From IMG/VR virus record IMGVR_UViG_3300017963_000524, positions 1 through 34,866 of that record: 34,866 nucleotides of DNA; one strand, given 5' to 3'. Of this stretch, positions 17,143 through 25,246 are shown in pieces. The notes under the pieces were generated by a model that was not told the origin of the DNA, did no database searches, and saw only the letters and a program-made list of their open reading frames with translations. Numbering within the stretch: the stretch's first letter is position 1; each line of letters begins with the position of its first letter. A program made the position numbers and the translations under genes. The DNA comes from a virus.

Positions 17143-17904
17143 ATGTCGGACAGAAACCCGCTAGCATATACCGGACGAGTGTCCGGCAGCACTAAAGTTC
17201 AAGGTGATGTGCAGTTTAACGCATCCCAGTTCACCGTAACAGATGGAGTTGTTCAACTCGCTGGAGGTGGCATCGGAATGGATACAGCGACCTCAGACAG
17301 TGGAAGCGCAACACCTACAGCAGCAGGTGTTATCACGTTTGCTGGTGGAGAGGGAATCGATACTTCAGCTACAGCAAATACCCTTACGATTGCAGGAGAG
17401 GACGCAAGCTCATCTAATAAAGGTGTAGCAAGCTTCGCAGCAAACGATTTCACCGTGACAGCAGGTGCAGTAGCCCTGAATGAGGGCATTATGAACTATT
17501 CCACGGTTTCAATGACTGCCACCCAAGTAAAAGCTCTAGCGACTACTCCCATCGAGCTTGTTGCCGCTCCAGGAGCTGGCAAGATGATTAAGTTCATGGG
17601 AGCATCTCTAAAGCTTGTTTACGGAGGTACTAACGTATTTACTGAGTCCGGTGACAACCTAGGGATTAAGTATACCAATGCAGCAGGTGTACAGGTTTCA
17701 AACACCATTGAAAGCACTGGGTTCATTGACCAAGCGGCAAGCACCTACACGAATGCAGAACCTGCAACCGATGCGATTGTAGCGGCCTCCGCAGCTGAAA
17801 ACGCAGCACTTGTTCTTGATAACCTCAATAACAACATAGCTGGAAACGCAGCGGACGACAACACGCTTGAAGTCAGCGTAGCATACAGAGTAGTAGAAAT
17901 TTAA
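17143..17904 (+). CDS. Fibre-like virion protein
   Basis: A 253-aa Ala/Gly/Thr-rich protein without Cys. The N-terminal half has short beta repeats ([33 protein letters not shown]) and a [21 protein letters not shown] block that recurs in the fibre genes at 19081 and 19803. The C-terminal half (from about 125) carries [20 protein letters not shown] and a final beta domain typical of phage fibre ends. It follows a promoter-like site and AGGAG. Exact location on the virion is unknown. Confidence 0.68.
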   Translation: MSDRNPLAYTGRVSGSTKVQGDVQFNASQFTVTDGVVQLAGGGIGMDTATSDSGSATPTAAGVITFAGGEGIDTSATANTLTIAGEDASSSNKGVASFAANDFTVTAGAVALNEGIMNYSTVSMTATQVKALATTPIELVAAPGAGKMIKFMGASLKLVYGGTNVFTESGDNLGIKYTNAAGVQVSNTIESTGFIDQAASTYTNAEPATDAIVAASAAENAALVLDNLNNNIAGNAADDNTLEVSVAYRVVEI

Positions 17905-17909
17905 TGGAT

Positions 17910-17926
17910 GGGGACCTTGTGTCCCC
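17910..17926 (+). terminator. Hairpin after fibre gene (weak terminator candidate)
   Basis: A 6-bp perfect stem GGGGAC (17910-17915) / GTCCCC (17921-17926) with a CTTGT loop, five bases after the stop codon. What follows is TCCCTTAT rather than a T-run, so it may instead stabilise mRNA or attenuate transcription. Confidence 0.4.
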
Positions 17927-17949
17927 TCCCTTATACAAGGAGAAAATAA

Positions 17950-18753
17950 ATGGCTTCAGGAGCAAAACCAAATCAGGCGACGTGGAGTGAGTGGGACTTC
18001 CCCTTACGGGTTGCAGCCAATCGTATTCCATTTATGGCCGGAGAAGCGAAATATGGATTTAATCCGGCTGTTATAGATGCAACGGAAGATATCTGGAGTA
18101 ATGGCGGTGTTTTGTCTTGGTTAAGCTCAGCTGAAACGATGAATATTGCTTCTTCAAGTGGAGATGACAAGGGTACACCCACAGCAGGTACCGGAGCTAG
18201 AACCATTAATATTTTTGGATTGGATGCAAATTACAAAGAAATATCTGAGACAGTCACCCTAAACGGAATGTCAGATGTAGAAACAACCAATGCGTTTCTT
18301 CGAGTCAACAGAATGAGAGTAGTGACGGTGGGTTCAGGTGGGGTGAATGCTGGAGCAATAACGGCTACAGCGTCGTCCGCAGCTACAGTACAAGCATCAA
18401 TGCCCGCATCGACCGGAGCAACGTTTAAGAGTCAATATACTGTCCCAGATGGATTCTATGCATTTGTAAGGTCAATCAACTATGGTGCATTGAATAACGA
18501 CCAAGTACAGTTCGATTTTCAAACACGAAACGAAGATGAATCATGGGTGACACGAGACAGGATCAATACTGTAGAGAGTTTTATCCCTCAACCCTTTGAG
18601 GTCCCACTCGTTATTTCACCTCATGCCGATGTGAGAGTTCAAGGCATTAGAGCTACGGGAAGTGGAACACTTCAACTCTCAACTCGGTACGAGATGAATT
18701 TGATTAGAGAGGAATACGTAAACACTAACAGTATAATTGTTAGTGAGTTGTAA
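17950..18753 (+). CDS. Virion structural protein of the TEDIW / SETVTLNG type
   Basis: A 267-aa protein preceded by AAGGAG. It contains NPAVIDATEDIWSNGG, INIFGLDANYKEISETVTLNG, TTNAFLRVNRMRVVTVGSGGVNAG, and a C-terminal beta region (GFYAFVRSINYGALN; IVISPHADVRVQGIRATGSG-type). This block is common in structural proteins of environmental podo- and myoviruses, where it is seen in virions. It is likely a fibre or surface beta-sandwich. Function is not known beyond virion association (inferred from family). Confidence 0.7.
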   Translation: MASGAKPNQATWSEWDFPLRVAANRIPFMAGEAKYGFNPAVIDATEDIWSNGGVLSWLSSAETMNIASSSGDDKGTPTAGTGARTINIFGLDANYKEISETVTLNGMSDVETTNAFLRVNRMRVVTVGSGGVNAGAITATASSAATVQASMPASTGATFKSQYTVPDGFYAFVRSINYGALNNDQVQFDFQTRNEDESWVTRDRINTVESFIPQPFEVPLVISPHADVRVQGIRATGSGTLQLSTRYEMNLIREEYVNTNSIIVSEL

Positions 18754-18762
18754 GGAGCACTC

Positions 18763-19068
18763 ATGAGTATAGCAAGCCCAAGAATGAACCGGCCATTAAA
18801 GTTCGGTGAAAAAGATAGACGTGAATTTATCGTTCAGAATTCTGAGGTTGCCTTGAGGGCCGAAAACGATGCGAGTGGAAACCCCATTTACATCGGTCGA
18901 GCTAAGATAGGTACCCTTGATGGTGAAGTAAAGTGGCAGATTCAGTTTCTTGCATGGGATGCAAACAACAGCATCACATCTGTCACCTGGCCACAAAATT
19001 CTGATGGTAATGCAAGCGCAGAATATGAATTTGAATGGGATGAGCGTGCATCCTACACGTATTCGTAA
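18763..19068 (+). CDS. Small conserved virion-associated protein
   Basis: A 101-aa protein, mostly beta, with the diagnostic stretch YIGRAKIGTLDGEVKWQIQF followed by TSVTWPQNSDGNASAEYEF. Short proteins with this pattern follow the SETVTLNG-type gene in other phages, so the two probably act together at the virion surface. ATG 18763 follows AAGGAG. No membrane or catalytic features. Confidence 0.7.
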   Translation: MSIASPRMNRPLKFGEKDRREFIVQNSEVALRAENDASGNPIYIGRAKIGTLDGEVKWQIQFLAWDANNSITSVTWPQNSDGNASAEYEFEWDERASYTYS

Positions 19069-19080
19069 AGGGAGAAACAA

Positions 19081-19803
19081 ATGCCATTTAAATATAACCC
19101 TTACTCCGGAGAACTAGACTGGGTCTTAGGTCCTGGAAGTGGTACAGCTACAATAGAGTTTTCCACCGATTCAGGTACAGCAAACCCAACCGGTGCAGGT
19201 GTTATAACTTTAGCTGGTGGTACAGGAATAAACACATCAGGTGCGGCTAATATAGTAACTATTAATTTAGATGACCCTGTTATAGTCGACAACGGTGGCA
19301 CGGGAAGAACAAGCTTAACCGATGGCGCGGTACTCGTCGGAGACGGTACCAATGCAGTAGAGCAAATTGGTCCTTTGACCGATGGCCAGCTGTTGATAGG
19401 GGATACCGCTGGAGTCTCTCCCGCTGCTGCTACTTTAACGGCCGGAGCAAACATAACGATCACCAACGGTGCGGGTTCCATTGAGATTGCCGCAAATGCC
19501 GGTGGAGATATGACAGTTACGGCGCTAGACGATACCGATTCTCCATACACAGTTCTTGGAACCGACGAATATCTCAGCTGTGATGTCTCAGGGGGAACAT
19601 TAACGATTGAACTTGAGAACGCACCCTCTACAGGTCGAGTAGTAAAAATAAAAGACGCCGGTGGTGACGCCGCAACAAACAACATTTCCGTGACGACAGC
19701 AGGTGGTGTAGTGACCATTGATGGTTCAACGACCTACACGATGAACACCAATTATCAAGCCATCTCGGTGCTATTTAACGGAACAAGTTATGAGGTATTC
19801 TAA
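19081..19803 (+). CDS. Tail fibre protein with GGTG repeat module
   Basis: A 240-aa protein. It begins MPFKYNPYSGELDWV, a fibre N-terminus. Residues about 25-145 contain FSTDSGTANPTGAGVITLAGG, DNGGTGRTSLTDGAVLVGDG and TDGQLLIGD...ITITNGAGSIEIA, modules shared with the next gene. The C-terminal domain (about 150-240, LSCDVSGGTLTIELENAP, GRVVKIKDAGGDA, YQAISVLFNGTSYEVF) is a common phage fibre end. No lyase or hydrolase motif. It overlaps the next gene by 1 nt. Confidence 0.74.
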   Translation: MPFKYNPYSGELDWVLGPGSGTATIEFSTDSGTANPTGAGVITLAGGTGINTSGAANIVTINLDDPVIVDNGGTGRTSLTDGAVLVGDGTNAVEQIGPLTDGQLLIGDTAGVSPAAATLTAGANITITNGAGSIEIAANAGGDMTVTALDDTDSPYTVLGTDEYLSCDVSGGTLTIELENAPSTGRVVKIKDAGGDAATNNISVTTAGGVVTIDGSTTYTMNTNYQAISVLFNGTSYEVF

Positions 19804-21422
19804 TGGCATATAAGCAACCATCGGCAATTTCCGTCGCTGAAGGCGGAACAGGGGCTACCACACTCACAGATGGAGGTATTCTCCTCGGTTCTGGCACAGG
19901 TGCTATTACCGTAACCTCTCAGCCAACAAACGGCCAGATACTCATAGGTTCTACCGGTGTAGATCCTGTGTTAGGTAGCATCACCCAGCCAGCAGCGGGA
20001 ATAACAGTCACGGGTGGCGCGGGAAGCATCACACTAGCTCTTGCCGATGATCTAGCAGCTGTAGAAGGGTTGGCAACAGCCGGAATGGTGGCTCGAACAG
20101 CGGCCGACACCTGGACAACACGGACAATCACGGCTGGAACGGGAGTGTCAGTAGCAGACGGAGACGGCGTATCTGGCAACCCAACGATTTCAGCTGCAAC
20201 ATCCGTGCCAAATTCATTCCCAACAGATTCAGGAACTGCGACTCCTTCAGGAAATGCGTTAACAGTTGCAGGTGGTACCGGAGTCAATACATCTGGATCA
20301 GGTTCAACCGTCACCGTTAACATAGACAGCCCTGTAACGGTAGCAAATGGGGGCACTGGAGCTACTACACTAACAGACCACGGAATCCTCGTAGGAAGCG
20401 GCACAAGCACTGTAACACCCCTTGGTGCGGCTACTAATGGACAACTTCCGATCGGATCAACAGGAGCAGACCCCTCATTAGCAACTTTGACGGAAGGGTC
20501 TGGTATAACCATAACGAATGGTGCCGGTTCTATTACCGTTGAAGCCGATGCTCAAACAATTGTCACCACATTCACATCTTCCGGAACATGGACAAAAGAT
20601 TCCCGAACCAAAGCAGCTCGTATCATTGGATGGGGAGGCGGCGGCGGCGGCGGTTCAGGGCGAACACGTGGAGACCCCGTTGTAAGACCAGGCGGCGGAG
20701 GCGGCGCTTGCCAAGGTATTTTCGATATTCATTGTCCTGGTGCGTGGCTTGGTAGCTCAGAAACGGTGACAATTGGAGCGGGAGGAGCTGGTGGGGCGCC
20801 ATCTGCGGCTCCAAATAATGGAAATAATGGAACAGCCGGAGGCGTTACTTCATTTGGAAACTTAAGTACGTATAACGCTGGTGGTTCATCTTTTGGAACT
20901 GGTGGTACATCTGCTGGGTCTTCCGGTGCAGATGCTCCATATGTGGTAACTAATGGAAATGGTTTCCAGGTCCCGGGTGCTGGAGGTGGCGCTCCCACAT
21001 CTGGAGTAGGTGTAGATGGAGGAGACTCCCCAAGTTCATCAGGAGTGGGACTAGGATATGCCGGTGGAGGAGCTGGTGGCGGTGGTAGTGTAACTGGTGG
21101 TGGTACGGGAGCTAATGGTGGTCGAGGTGGTAATATCAGAACATGGGCAGCCAGTCCATCCACAATACTAGCTGGTGGAACGGCAGGAACATCGGGAGCA
21201 GTACCTGGAGCAGGTAATGCGGCATCTACTGTCACATCAGGCGGCTTGTTTATGACAGGTACAGGAGGCGGAGGATCTTATGGAAAGATTGGTTCACCCG
21301 ACACTGGAGGCGCAGGGGGTGCTCCTGGAGGTGGCGGAGGTGGCGGAGGTGGCGGATCGTCAGCTTCTGGTCGAGGTGGCGCTGGAGCCGATGGTCAAGT
21401 CATTGTTATTGAATATTTATAA
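19803..21422 (+). CDS. Tail fibre with glycine-rich (polyglycine-type) tip
   Basis: A 539-aa protein in two parts. Residues 1-245 are stalk modules: GGTGATTLTDGGILLGSG near residue 15 and GGTGATTLTDHGILVGSG near 182, with FPTDSGTATPSGNALTVAGG between. From about 250 (IVTTFTSSGTWTKDSRTKAARIIGWG) a long Gly-rich domain runs to the end, with runs of up to 8 Gly and many GGxG repeats. Similar domains form packed polyglycine-II helices in phage adhesin tips such as the S16-type gp38. It is probably the receptor-binding tip; the receptor cannot be predicted. Confidence 0.76.
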   Translation: MAYKQPSAISVAEGGTGATTLTDGGILLGSGTGAITVTSQPTNGQILIGSTGVDPVLGSITQPAAGITVTGGAGSITLALADDLAAVEGLATAGMVARTAADTWTTRTITAGTGVSVADGDGVSGNPTISAATSVPNSFPTDSGTATPSGNALTVAGGTGVNTSGSGSTVTVNIDSPVTVANGGTGATTLTDHGILVGSGTSTVTPLGAATNGQLPIGSTGADPSLATLTEGSGITITNGAGSITVEADAQTIVTTFTSSGTWTKDSRTKAARIIGWGGGGGGGSGRTRGDPVVRPGGGGGACQGIFDIHCPGAWLGSSETVTIGAGGAGGAPSAAPNNGNNGTAGGVTSFGNLSTYNAGGSSFGTGGTSAGSSGADAPYVVTNGNGFQVPGAGGGAPTSGVGVDGGDSPSSSGVGLGYAGGGAGGGGSVTGGGTGANGGRGGNIRTWAASPSTILAGGTAGTSGAVPGAGNAASTVTSGGLFMTGTGGGGSYGKIGSPDTGGAGGAPGGGGGGGGGGSSASGRGGAGADGQVIVIEYL

Positions 21423-21431
21423 GGAGAAACC

Positions 21432-21728
21432 ATGCGATACGCACTAATCAATAAAGAGACAAAACTCGTTGAAAATGTCATTATGTGGGATGGGGACGAG
21501 ACAAATTGGAAGTGTCCAGAGACACATATGTGTGTGGAGTCTCTAGATGCTGGGATTAACGACGAGTATGACGAACAGGAAAATGACTTCCGTCGAAAAC
21601 TCAGCAACTTGAAACCTAAAACCACAGAGCAAGACAGGCAAGAGATGGAATCTTACTTTCAGGCGAAGAAAGCCGAAATGAAAAGCGGTCTCCTCTTTGA
21701 AAATCCTACAGGTGAGTTAGAGGTGTAA
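21432..21728 (+). CDS. Small protein after fibre tip (assembly-like)
   Basis: A 98-aa protein starting MRYALINKETKLVENVIMWDG, a beta-hairpin start common in small proteins encoded just after phage fibres, where a fibre-assembly or capping role is often proposed. It is followed by a charged helix. ATG 21432 follows AAGGAG 10 nt after the Gly-rich fibre. Cys at two positions (CPETHMC) could pair or bind metal but there is no full zinc motif. Confidence 0.65.
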   Translation: MRYALINKETKLVENVIMWDGDETNWKCPETHMCVESLDAGINDEYDEQENDFRRKLSNLKPKTTEQDRQEMESYFQAKKAEMKSGLLFENPTGELEV

Positions 21729-21729
21729 G

Positions 21730-21993
21730 ATGTTTGAAGAAAAAGACCCAGCAGATGACAGGGACGAATTCGATAGACGTCTCAAAAGTATTTTTGATCA
21801 GGATATGTATTCACAGGAATTCATAGTGACAGCATTAAAAGCTTTATTAATTAATGATCAAGATGAAATTACAAAATGTAAAGAAAAAGCAGAAGCATCC
21901 AATTCTAAAATTAAGATGTATTTAGACGAGTGGGATGCGGCAAAAGATAAGAAAACCAAAGAGCAAGTGGTCTCAAGTGTGAGGAATGACTAA
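21730..21993 (+). CDS. Unknown small charged protein
   Basis: An 87-aa soluble helical protein, rich in Asp, Glu and Lys, without Gly or Pro-rich linkers. It is probably a coiled coil (about 35-80: ALLINDQDEITKCKEKAEASNSK region). It lies 1 nt after the previous gene and overlaps the next by 1 nt. It is flanked by fibre genes, which suggests an assembly helper, but no family is recognised. Confidence 0.6.
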   Translation: MFEEKDPADDRDEFDRRLKSIFDQDMYSQEFIVTALKALLINDQDEITKCKEKAEASNSKIKMYLDEWDAAKDKKTKEQVVSSVRND

Positions 21994-23816
21994 TGGTTAG
22001 ATTTGGCGTCCCAGGGCAGAACGTAGATTCATTATCATATGCGGATAGCAGACTCTCAACGGTCCCTGTAGTTCATGCACCCAGGCGCCCAACTGTTACC
22101 GATAAGAAATTCCCCATGTGGTGTGAATGGCGCACCAATAAAGAATCGCAGTCTCCAGTCACAGAAGGTGAGTTTTGGAAGCTTATTAGGTTTGAATCAA
22201 ACGGTGATGCCACCTGGGTTAGAGTTGACATCAGCGGAACCTCACCAGGAATAGATGACATAAGAGATCAGGTTGACGCAGCGGTAGGACCAGACGCCTC
22301 AGGAAACATCGATATAGATGGCAACGCAGTCAATAATGGAGCAAATCCATCAGGAATCCCGTTAGAATCAGTAGCCGACACAGGGACAAACACACTCGAT
22401 ATAAACCTTCAGGTAGCTACAGCAAGAACGGGAGCACCAGGCGATAAAAACGATGCTGGTATATGTAGTTTTGATGACACAGCATTTGTTGTTGATGGAG
22501 ATGGATATGTGACTTTAGCTGGTGGAGCAGGACCTGCGGTAGACTCTGTAGATGTGGATTTCAATACAGGACCAGGAACAGACCCGGTCGTTCCAGACGC
22601 TAATGGACTAATGGCTGTTTTTGGAAACACAGTAACCAACGCGACAAACGCAAACGCTCCCGTAGCAACACACTCAAGAGCCGCAAATCAGTATCAAGTC
22701 GATGTCCAACTAGGAGCTGCGATCGCAGCGTCCCCAGCTGACCCGTACGATGCAGGGTTGATCTCAGGAGATAATCGCTATTTCTCAGTTGATGGTAACG
22801 GATTTATGTCGATCACGGACGTTCTTCTCCAGATGCCAGTTGGAACAACGTACAACATCGGAATCAATTATTCCTCACCGACGTTCAAGGTTACGAGTTC
22901 TGATGGAACAGCTCTTTCAGCGACAAACCCAGGTTATGTGGTTCTTCCTAGCACATCAAGCGCTGGGTATAAAGTAGTCCATGAAATCACATCCGATATT
23001 TCCTTTGACGATGACAGCGGAACTTCAGATTTAACAGGAAACACCTGGGGTACAACAACCACGGTAGCATGGAATAGCGCAATGCCCATGTTTATCTATG
23101 CGGTAGCTGAAGATGCGAATGCAAGTGCTACTTTCATGATATCGAGAGTCCCTCACAGAACAACAGCTCCAGCGTCAGGGAATATCGCTAAATCTGGAAG
23201 TGCAGTAGCATCCACACAAGGCTCTTTCTTTGCGATAGATAGTGGGGTTACTGTAACAGCGTTCGATGGAAACCCGTGTATAGTAGTTGGTTCGTTTAGA
23301 ATAACTAAAAACGATGCTGCAAATGACGACTGGACTGTAACAGCTCTTACAGCGCAAGACGGGATTGGTAGGTTCCAGGAAGAAGTAACGTTTTCCCTTC
23401 CAGCGGATCAGAACGGAGCTTCCTCGGCCAATTTATCTTCATCAGTAGGTGGAGACACAATCCCTACATTTAATAACACTGCCGCGTCTTACAAGATTGC
23501 GAGAAATGGATTGTGTGAGCATTTCTGGAACTACAATAACATTAGTAGCGGTGGTTCAGGAACCGGCATTCTCAGAATACATATACCGTTCACAAATTCA
23601 TATAGTGTGAGCTGGGCAAATCCAGCGGGAAATATGATATTCCTTAACCAAGCTGGTGGAACCTGGACAACGTTAGTTCCACGAATTTACAATACGTTGC
23701 TCTATTTTGAAGTGGTATTCAGTGGAACAGGGACAGCAAAACTCACACCAGGTGGTCTCACCACTGATAAAAATCAAGGTTCGTTTAATGTGACGTACAG
23801 GGTGAACACAGGATAA
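21993..23816 (+). CDS. Long tail fibre / spike protein
   Basis: A 607-aa protein. The N-terminus (1-90) has an RPTVTDKKFPMWCEWRTN and FWKLIRFESNGDATWVRV part that looks like an attachment domain. Residues about 95-270 hold two imperfect repeats (DAAVGPDASGNIDIDGNAVNNG and VPDANGLMAVFGNTVTNATN), each followed by VxLQVATARTG or VDVQLGAAIA and a DDAGIxSF or YDAGLISGDN end, suggesting a repeated triple-beta stalk. The rest is a beta-rich region ending in a VTYRVNTG strand. No catalytic motif was found. It is likely another receptor-binding or scaffold fibre. Confidence 0.7.
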   Translation: MVRFGVPGQNVDSLSYADSRLSTVPVVHAPRRPTVTDKKFPMWCEWRTNKESQSPVTEGEFWKLIRFESNGDATWVRVDISGTSPGIDDIRDQVDAAVGPDASGNIDIDGNAVNNGANPSGIPLESVADTGTNTLDINLQVATARTGAPGDKNDAGICSFDDTAFVVDGDGYVTLAGGAGPAVDSVDVDFNTGPGTDPVVPDANGLMAVFGNTVTNATNANAPVATHSRAANQYQVDVQLGAAIAASPADPYDAGLISGDNRYFSVDGNGFMSITDVLLQMPVGTTYNIGINYSSPTFKVTSSDGTALSATNPGYVVLPSTSSAGYKVVHEITSDISFDDDSGTSDLTGNTWGTTTTVAWNSAMPMFIYAVAEDANASATFMISRVPHRTTAPASGNIAKSGSAVASTQGSFFAIDSGVTVTAFDGNPCIVVGSFRITKNDAANDDWTVTALTAQDGIGRFQEEVTFSLPADQNGASSANLSSSVGGDTIPTFNNTAASYKIARNGLCEHFWNYNNISSGGSGTGILRIHIPFTNSYSVSWANPAGNMIFLNQAGGTWTTLVPRIYNTLLYFEVVFSGTGTAKLTPGGLTTDKNQGSFNVTYRVNTG

Positions 23817-24025
23817 TGAAAGAATTTTTCATAAAATATAGGAAGTATGTTATGAGATTATGTATAGCAATGATCCTGATGGGGGGATTGGTAGGTGGCT
23901 GTAGCTATCTCAATCAGAAGCTCGGATTGCGTGATGATAATATAATAGAAGAAGCAATCGAGAACAAAATTGAAGATCATACAGGGTTGAACATCGACCT
24001 ATCGCCGGATTCAGAGGAAAGCTAA
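23816..24025 (+). CDS. Small phage lipoprotein
   Basis: A 69-aa protein that starts on the stop of the preceding fibre gene (TAATG). A basic N-region (KYRKYVMR) and hydrophobic stretch (LCIAMILMGGLV) lead to a lipobox-like VGGC with Cys29; the downstream part is acidic (NQKLGLRDDNIIEEAIENK...DIDLSPDS). This pattern fits a small outer-membrane-anchored lipoprotein found near phage tail or lysis genes. A role as outer spanin is possible but no inner partner was found. A second start at 23851 with GGAAG would shorten the N-region. Confidence 0.66.
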   Translation: MKEFFIKYRKYVMRLCIAMILMGGLVGGCSYLNQKLGLRDDNIIEEAIENKIEDHTGLNIDLSPDSEES

Positions 24026-24070
24026 ATCCAGTTGTTTTTCATGGACTCCTCCTTTTGTTTAGGTTAGTTG

Positions 24071-24097
24071 GGAGAGGACTTCGGTTCTCTCCTTTTT
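24071..24097 (+). terminator. Rho-independent terminator with UUCG loop
   Basis: A 9-bp stem GGAGAGGAC (24071-24079) / GTTCTCTCC (24084-24092, one G-U pair) capped by TTCG in a C-G context, the very stable UUCG tetraloop, followed by TTTTT. It closes the late fibre operon 46 nt after the lipoprotein stop. A smaller hairpin TGTAAG / CTTACA follows at 24110-24126. Confidence 0.93.
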
Positions 24098-24134
24098 CCT
24101 TGCAGGCAATGTAAGAAAATCTTACATATAAAAT

Positions 24135-24284
24135 ATGTTTGAATTCATCATTGCATTGCTTCTATTTGGAAAAGGGGACGTCAATGACAATTGGCACGTC
24201 TATGCCGGTCAAGACCCTAGAAACCACAAGGTAGCTCCCGTAGTAGCTCCCGTAGTAGCGATCGAATATACCCAGAGGTTCTAA
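24135..24284 (+). CDS. Small ORF with hydrophobic N-terminus (49 aa)
   Basis: ATG 24135 to TAA 24282-24284. The N-terminus FEFIIALLLFG is hydrophobic but short, followed by NWHVYAGQDPRN and a Val/Pro/Ala tract (VAPVVAPVVA) before EYTQRF. Similar small ORFs with a 'YAGQDxRN' pattern occur in other phages as I recall. It ends by overlapping the next start (TAATG). The tract is encoded by two tandem repeats of GTAGCTCCC. Function unknown. Confidence 0.55.
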   Translation: MFEFIIALLLFGKGDVNDNWHVYAGQDPRNHKVAPVVAPVVAIEYTQRF

Positions 24285-24487
24285 TGGAGCCATCGGTCGG
24301 AGTTACAGTCAAATGTGAAAGCAACTGCTTTCAGTGGTGTCCTAGGAAATGTAAGAGTTCTTGCTGTTCTGTAGAAAAAGAGTCGGATGACGAGGTGATC
24401 AAAAGCGCGGATAAGGTCGCAAATGTTGCATTAAAAGAACAAAATAAACATGATGGAAATCAAACTAAATGTTGTGTTTTATTGTAA
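24284..24487 (+). CDS. Cysteine-rich small protein
   Basis: A 67-aa protein overlapping the previous stop (TAATG). There are 8 Cys: C11, C15 (CESNC), C19, C23 (CPRKC), C27, C28 (SSCC) and C63, C64. The middle is a Lys/Asp-rich helix, and the last four residues are CVLL, which happens to match a CAAX-box pattern. No membrane segment; the spacing suggests metal binding or disulfides. Whether it is secreted or cytoplasmic is not visible. Confidence 0.55.
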   Translation: MEPSVGVTVKCESNCFQWCPRKCKSSCCSVEKESDDEVIKSADKVANVALKEQNKHDGNQTKCCVLL

Positions 24488-24545
24488 ACTAATTAATTAA
24501 TGCAACATAAGCTATATTATCAGACCATTTAAGACAAAATAACCT

Positions 24546-24794
24546 TCAACTATTTATAAATTGTAAAACAGCCGACGGCTCGCGTGATGGTTCATCCGGA
24601 AGTGGCATCAAATGGGTAACGTATCCATACTTCGGATCAATCTTGTCTCCATCCTTATCATCGAACCAGTCATCCCCAATACGTGATGCAATCTGAGTGT
24701 TGTACATCTTAACATTATCTCGATGATCCCACTTACAGACTAATACATAAGTATCCTGAGGTGGCTTTCTCTTTTGAATTTCTATCCATTCCAT
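24546..24794 (-). CDS. DUF551-like small protein
   Basis: An 82-aa protein with W-I-E-I-Q-K-R-K-P-P near the N-terminus, YVLVCKWDHRDN, and VTHLMPLPDEPSR in the C-terminal part. This W-I...P...VLV...VTHWxPLPxPP arrangement is the DUF551 pattern, common in phage early regions, function unknown. It is the last gene of the leftward operon and faces the rightward Cys-rich gene across a 58-nt AT-rich gap. Confidence 0.75.
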   Translation of the reverse strand: MEWIEIQKRKPPQDTYVLVCKWDHRDNVKMYNTQIASRIGDDWFDDKDGDKIDPKYGYVTHLMPLPDEPSREPSAVLQFINS

Positions 24795-24797
24795 AAT

Positions 24798-25028
24798 TTA
24801 ATTCTTTATCCAGGGTTCATCACCTGGTTTAGAGACGTTAGCCTTATCTTTTTCCCATTGTCCCATGCGAAAGCGCGCGATAATACGCTCGCACGCTTCA
24901 AACTGACCGTCCGTCAGTGATCCATACTGGTCATAGGCTTCAGAAACACTGTCGATGAACTCGGTGTCGAATGAGGGGTGTTCTGCTGCGTATGCTTCGA
25001 TTAATTCTATGGCCTCATAGTCTTCCAT
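24798..25028 (-). CDS. Small acidic phage protein
   Basis: A 76-aa soluble protein. Its core FDTEFIDSVSEAYDQYGSLTD then GQFEACERIIARF is a helical pattern seen in small early proteins of many phages, with no assigned function. The start overlaps the previous stop by one base (TGATG). No Cys pair or membrane segment. Confidence 0.68.
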   Translation of the reverse strand: MEDYEAIELIEAYAAEHPSFDTEFIDSVSEAYDQYGSLTDGQFEACERIIARFRMGQWEKDKANVSKPGDEPWIKN

Positions 25029-25246
25029 CAGGGATCGGTCTTTCTCCTTTCCTCAAGCGAACACAATCGTCCATGAAAGTCTTTTATTTCCATATTGATA
25101 TCATCTTTCCATCCTCTGATTTCATTCTCAAAAGATTTCATATCAGATCTCAGCCAAGAAAAAAGCGCATAATTAAGACCAGCTACTGACAGGATAATAC
25201 TGAAGTAACCGGCTATAATGCTTAAAAGTGTTGCCCAGTCCATCAT
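25028..25246 (-). CDS. Small membrane protein with cytoplasmic coiled coil
   Basis: A 72-aa protein with one transmembrane segment (about residues 4-26, ATLLSIIAGYFSIILSVAGL) and a charged coiled-coil tail (about 33-70). ATG 25246 gives the ATGA overlap with the previous gene and has GGAGG four bases upstream; ATG 25243 is an alternative. The single-span layout could suit a superinfection-exclusion, lysis-accessory or membrane anchor protein, none of which can be chosen from sequence. Confidence 0.65.
   Translation of the reverse strand: MMDWATLLSIIAGYFSIILSVAGLNYALFSWLRSDMKSFENEIRGWKDDINMEIKDFHGRLCSLEERRKTDP

Noticed and set aside
19101-19718. 205-aa minus-strand ORF in the fibre gene
   Set aside because: Pro/Val/Ser-rich product is the mirror of Gly/Thr/Ala-rich fibre repeats; no ribosome site or neighbour coupling.
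19919-20512. 197-aa minus-strand ORF in the second fibre gene
   Set aside because: Same reason: shadow of repeat modules.
20729-21235. Proline-rich 168-aa minus-strand ORF
   Set aside because: Complement of the glycine-rich tip (GGN read backwards gives Pro codons).
24110-24126. Second terminator TGTAAG/CTTACA after the UUCG hairpin
   Set aside because: AT-rich short stem with no following T-tract; the UUCG hairpin alone explains termination.
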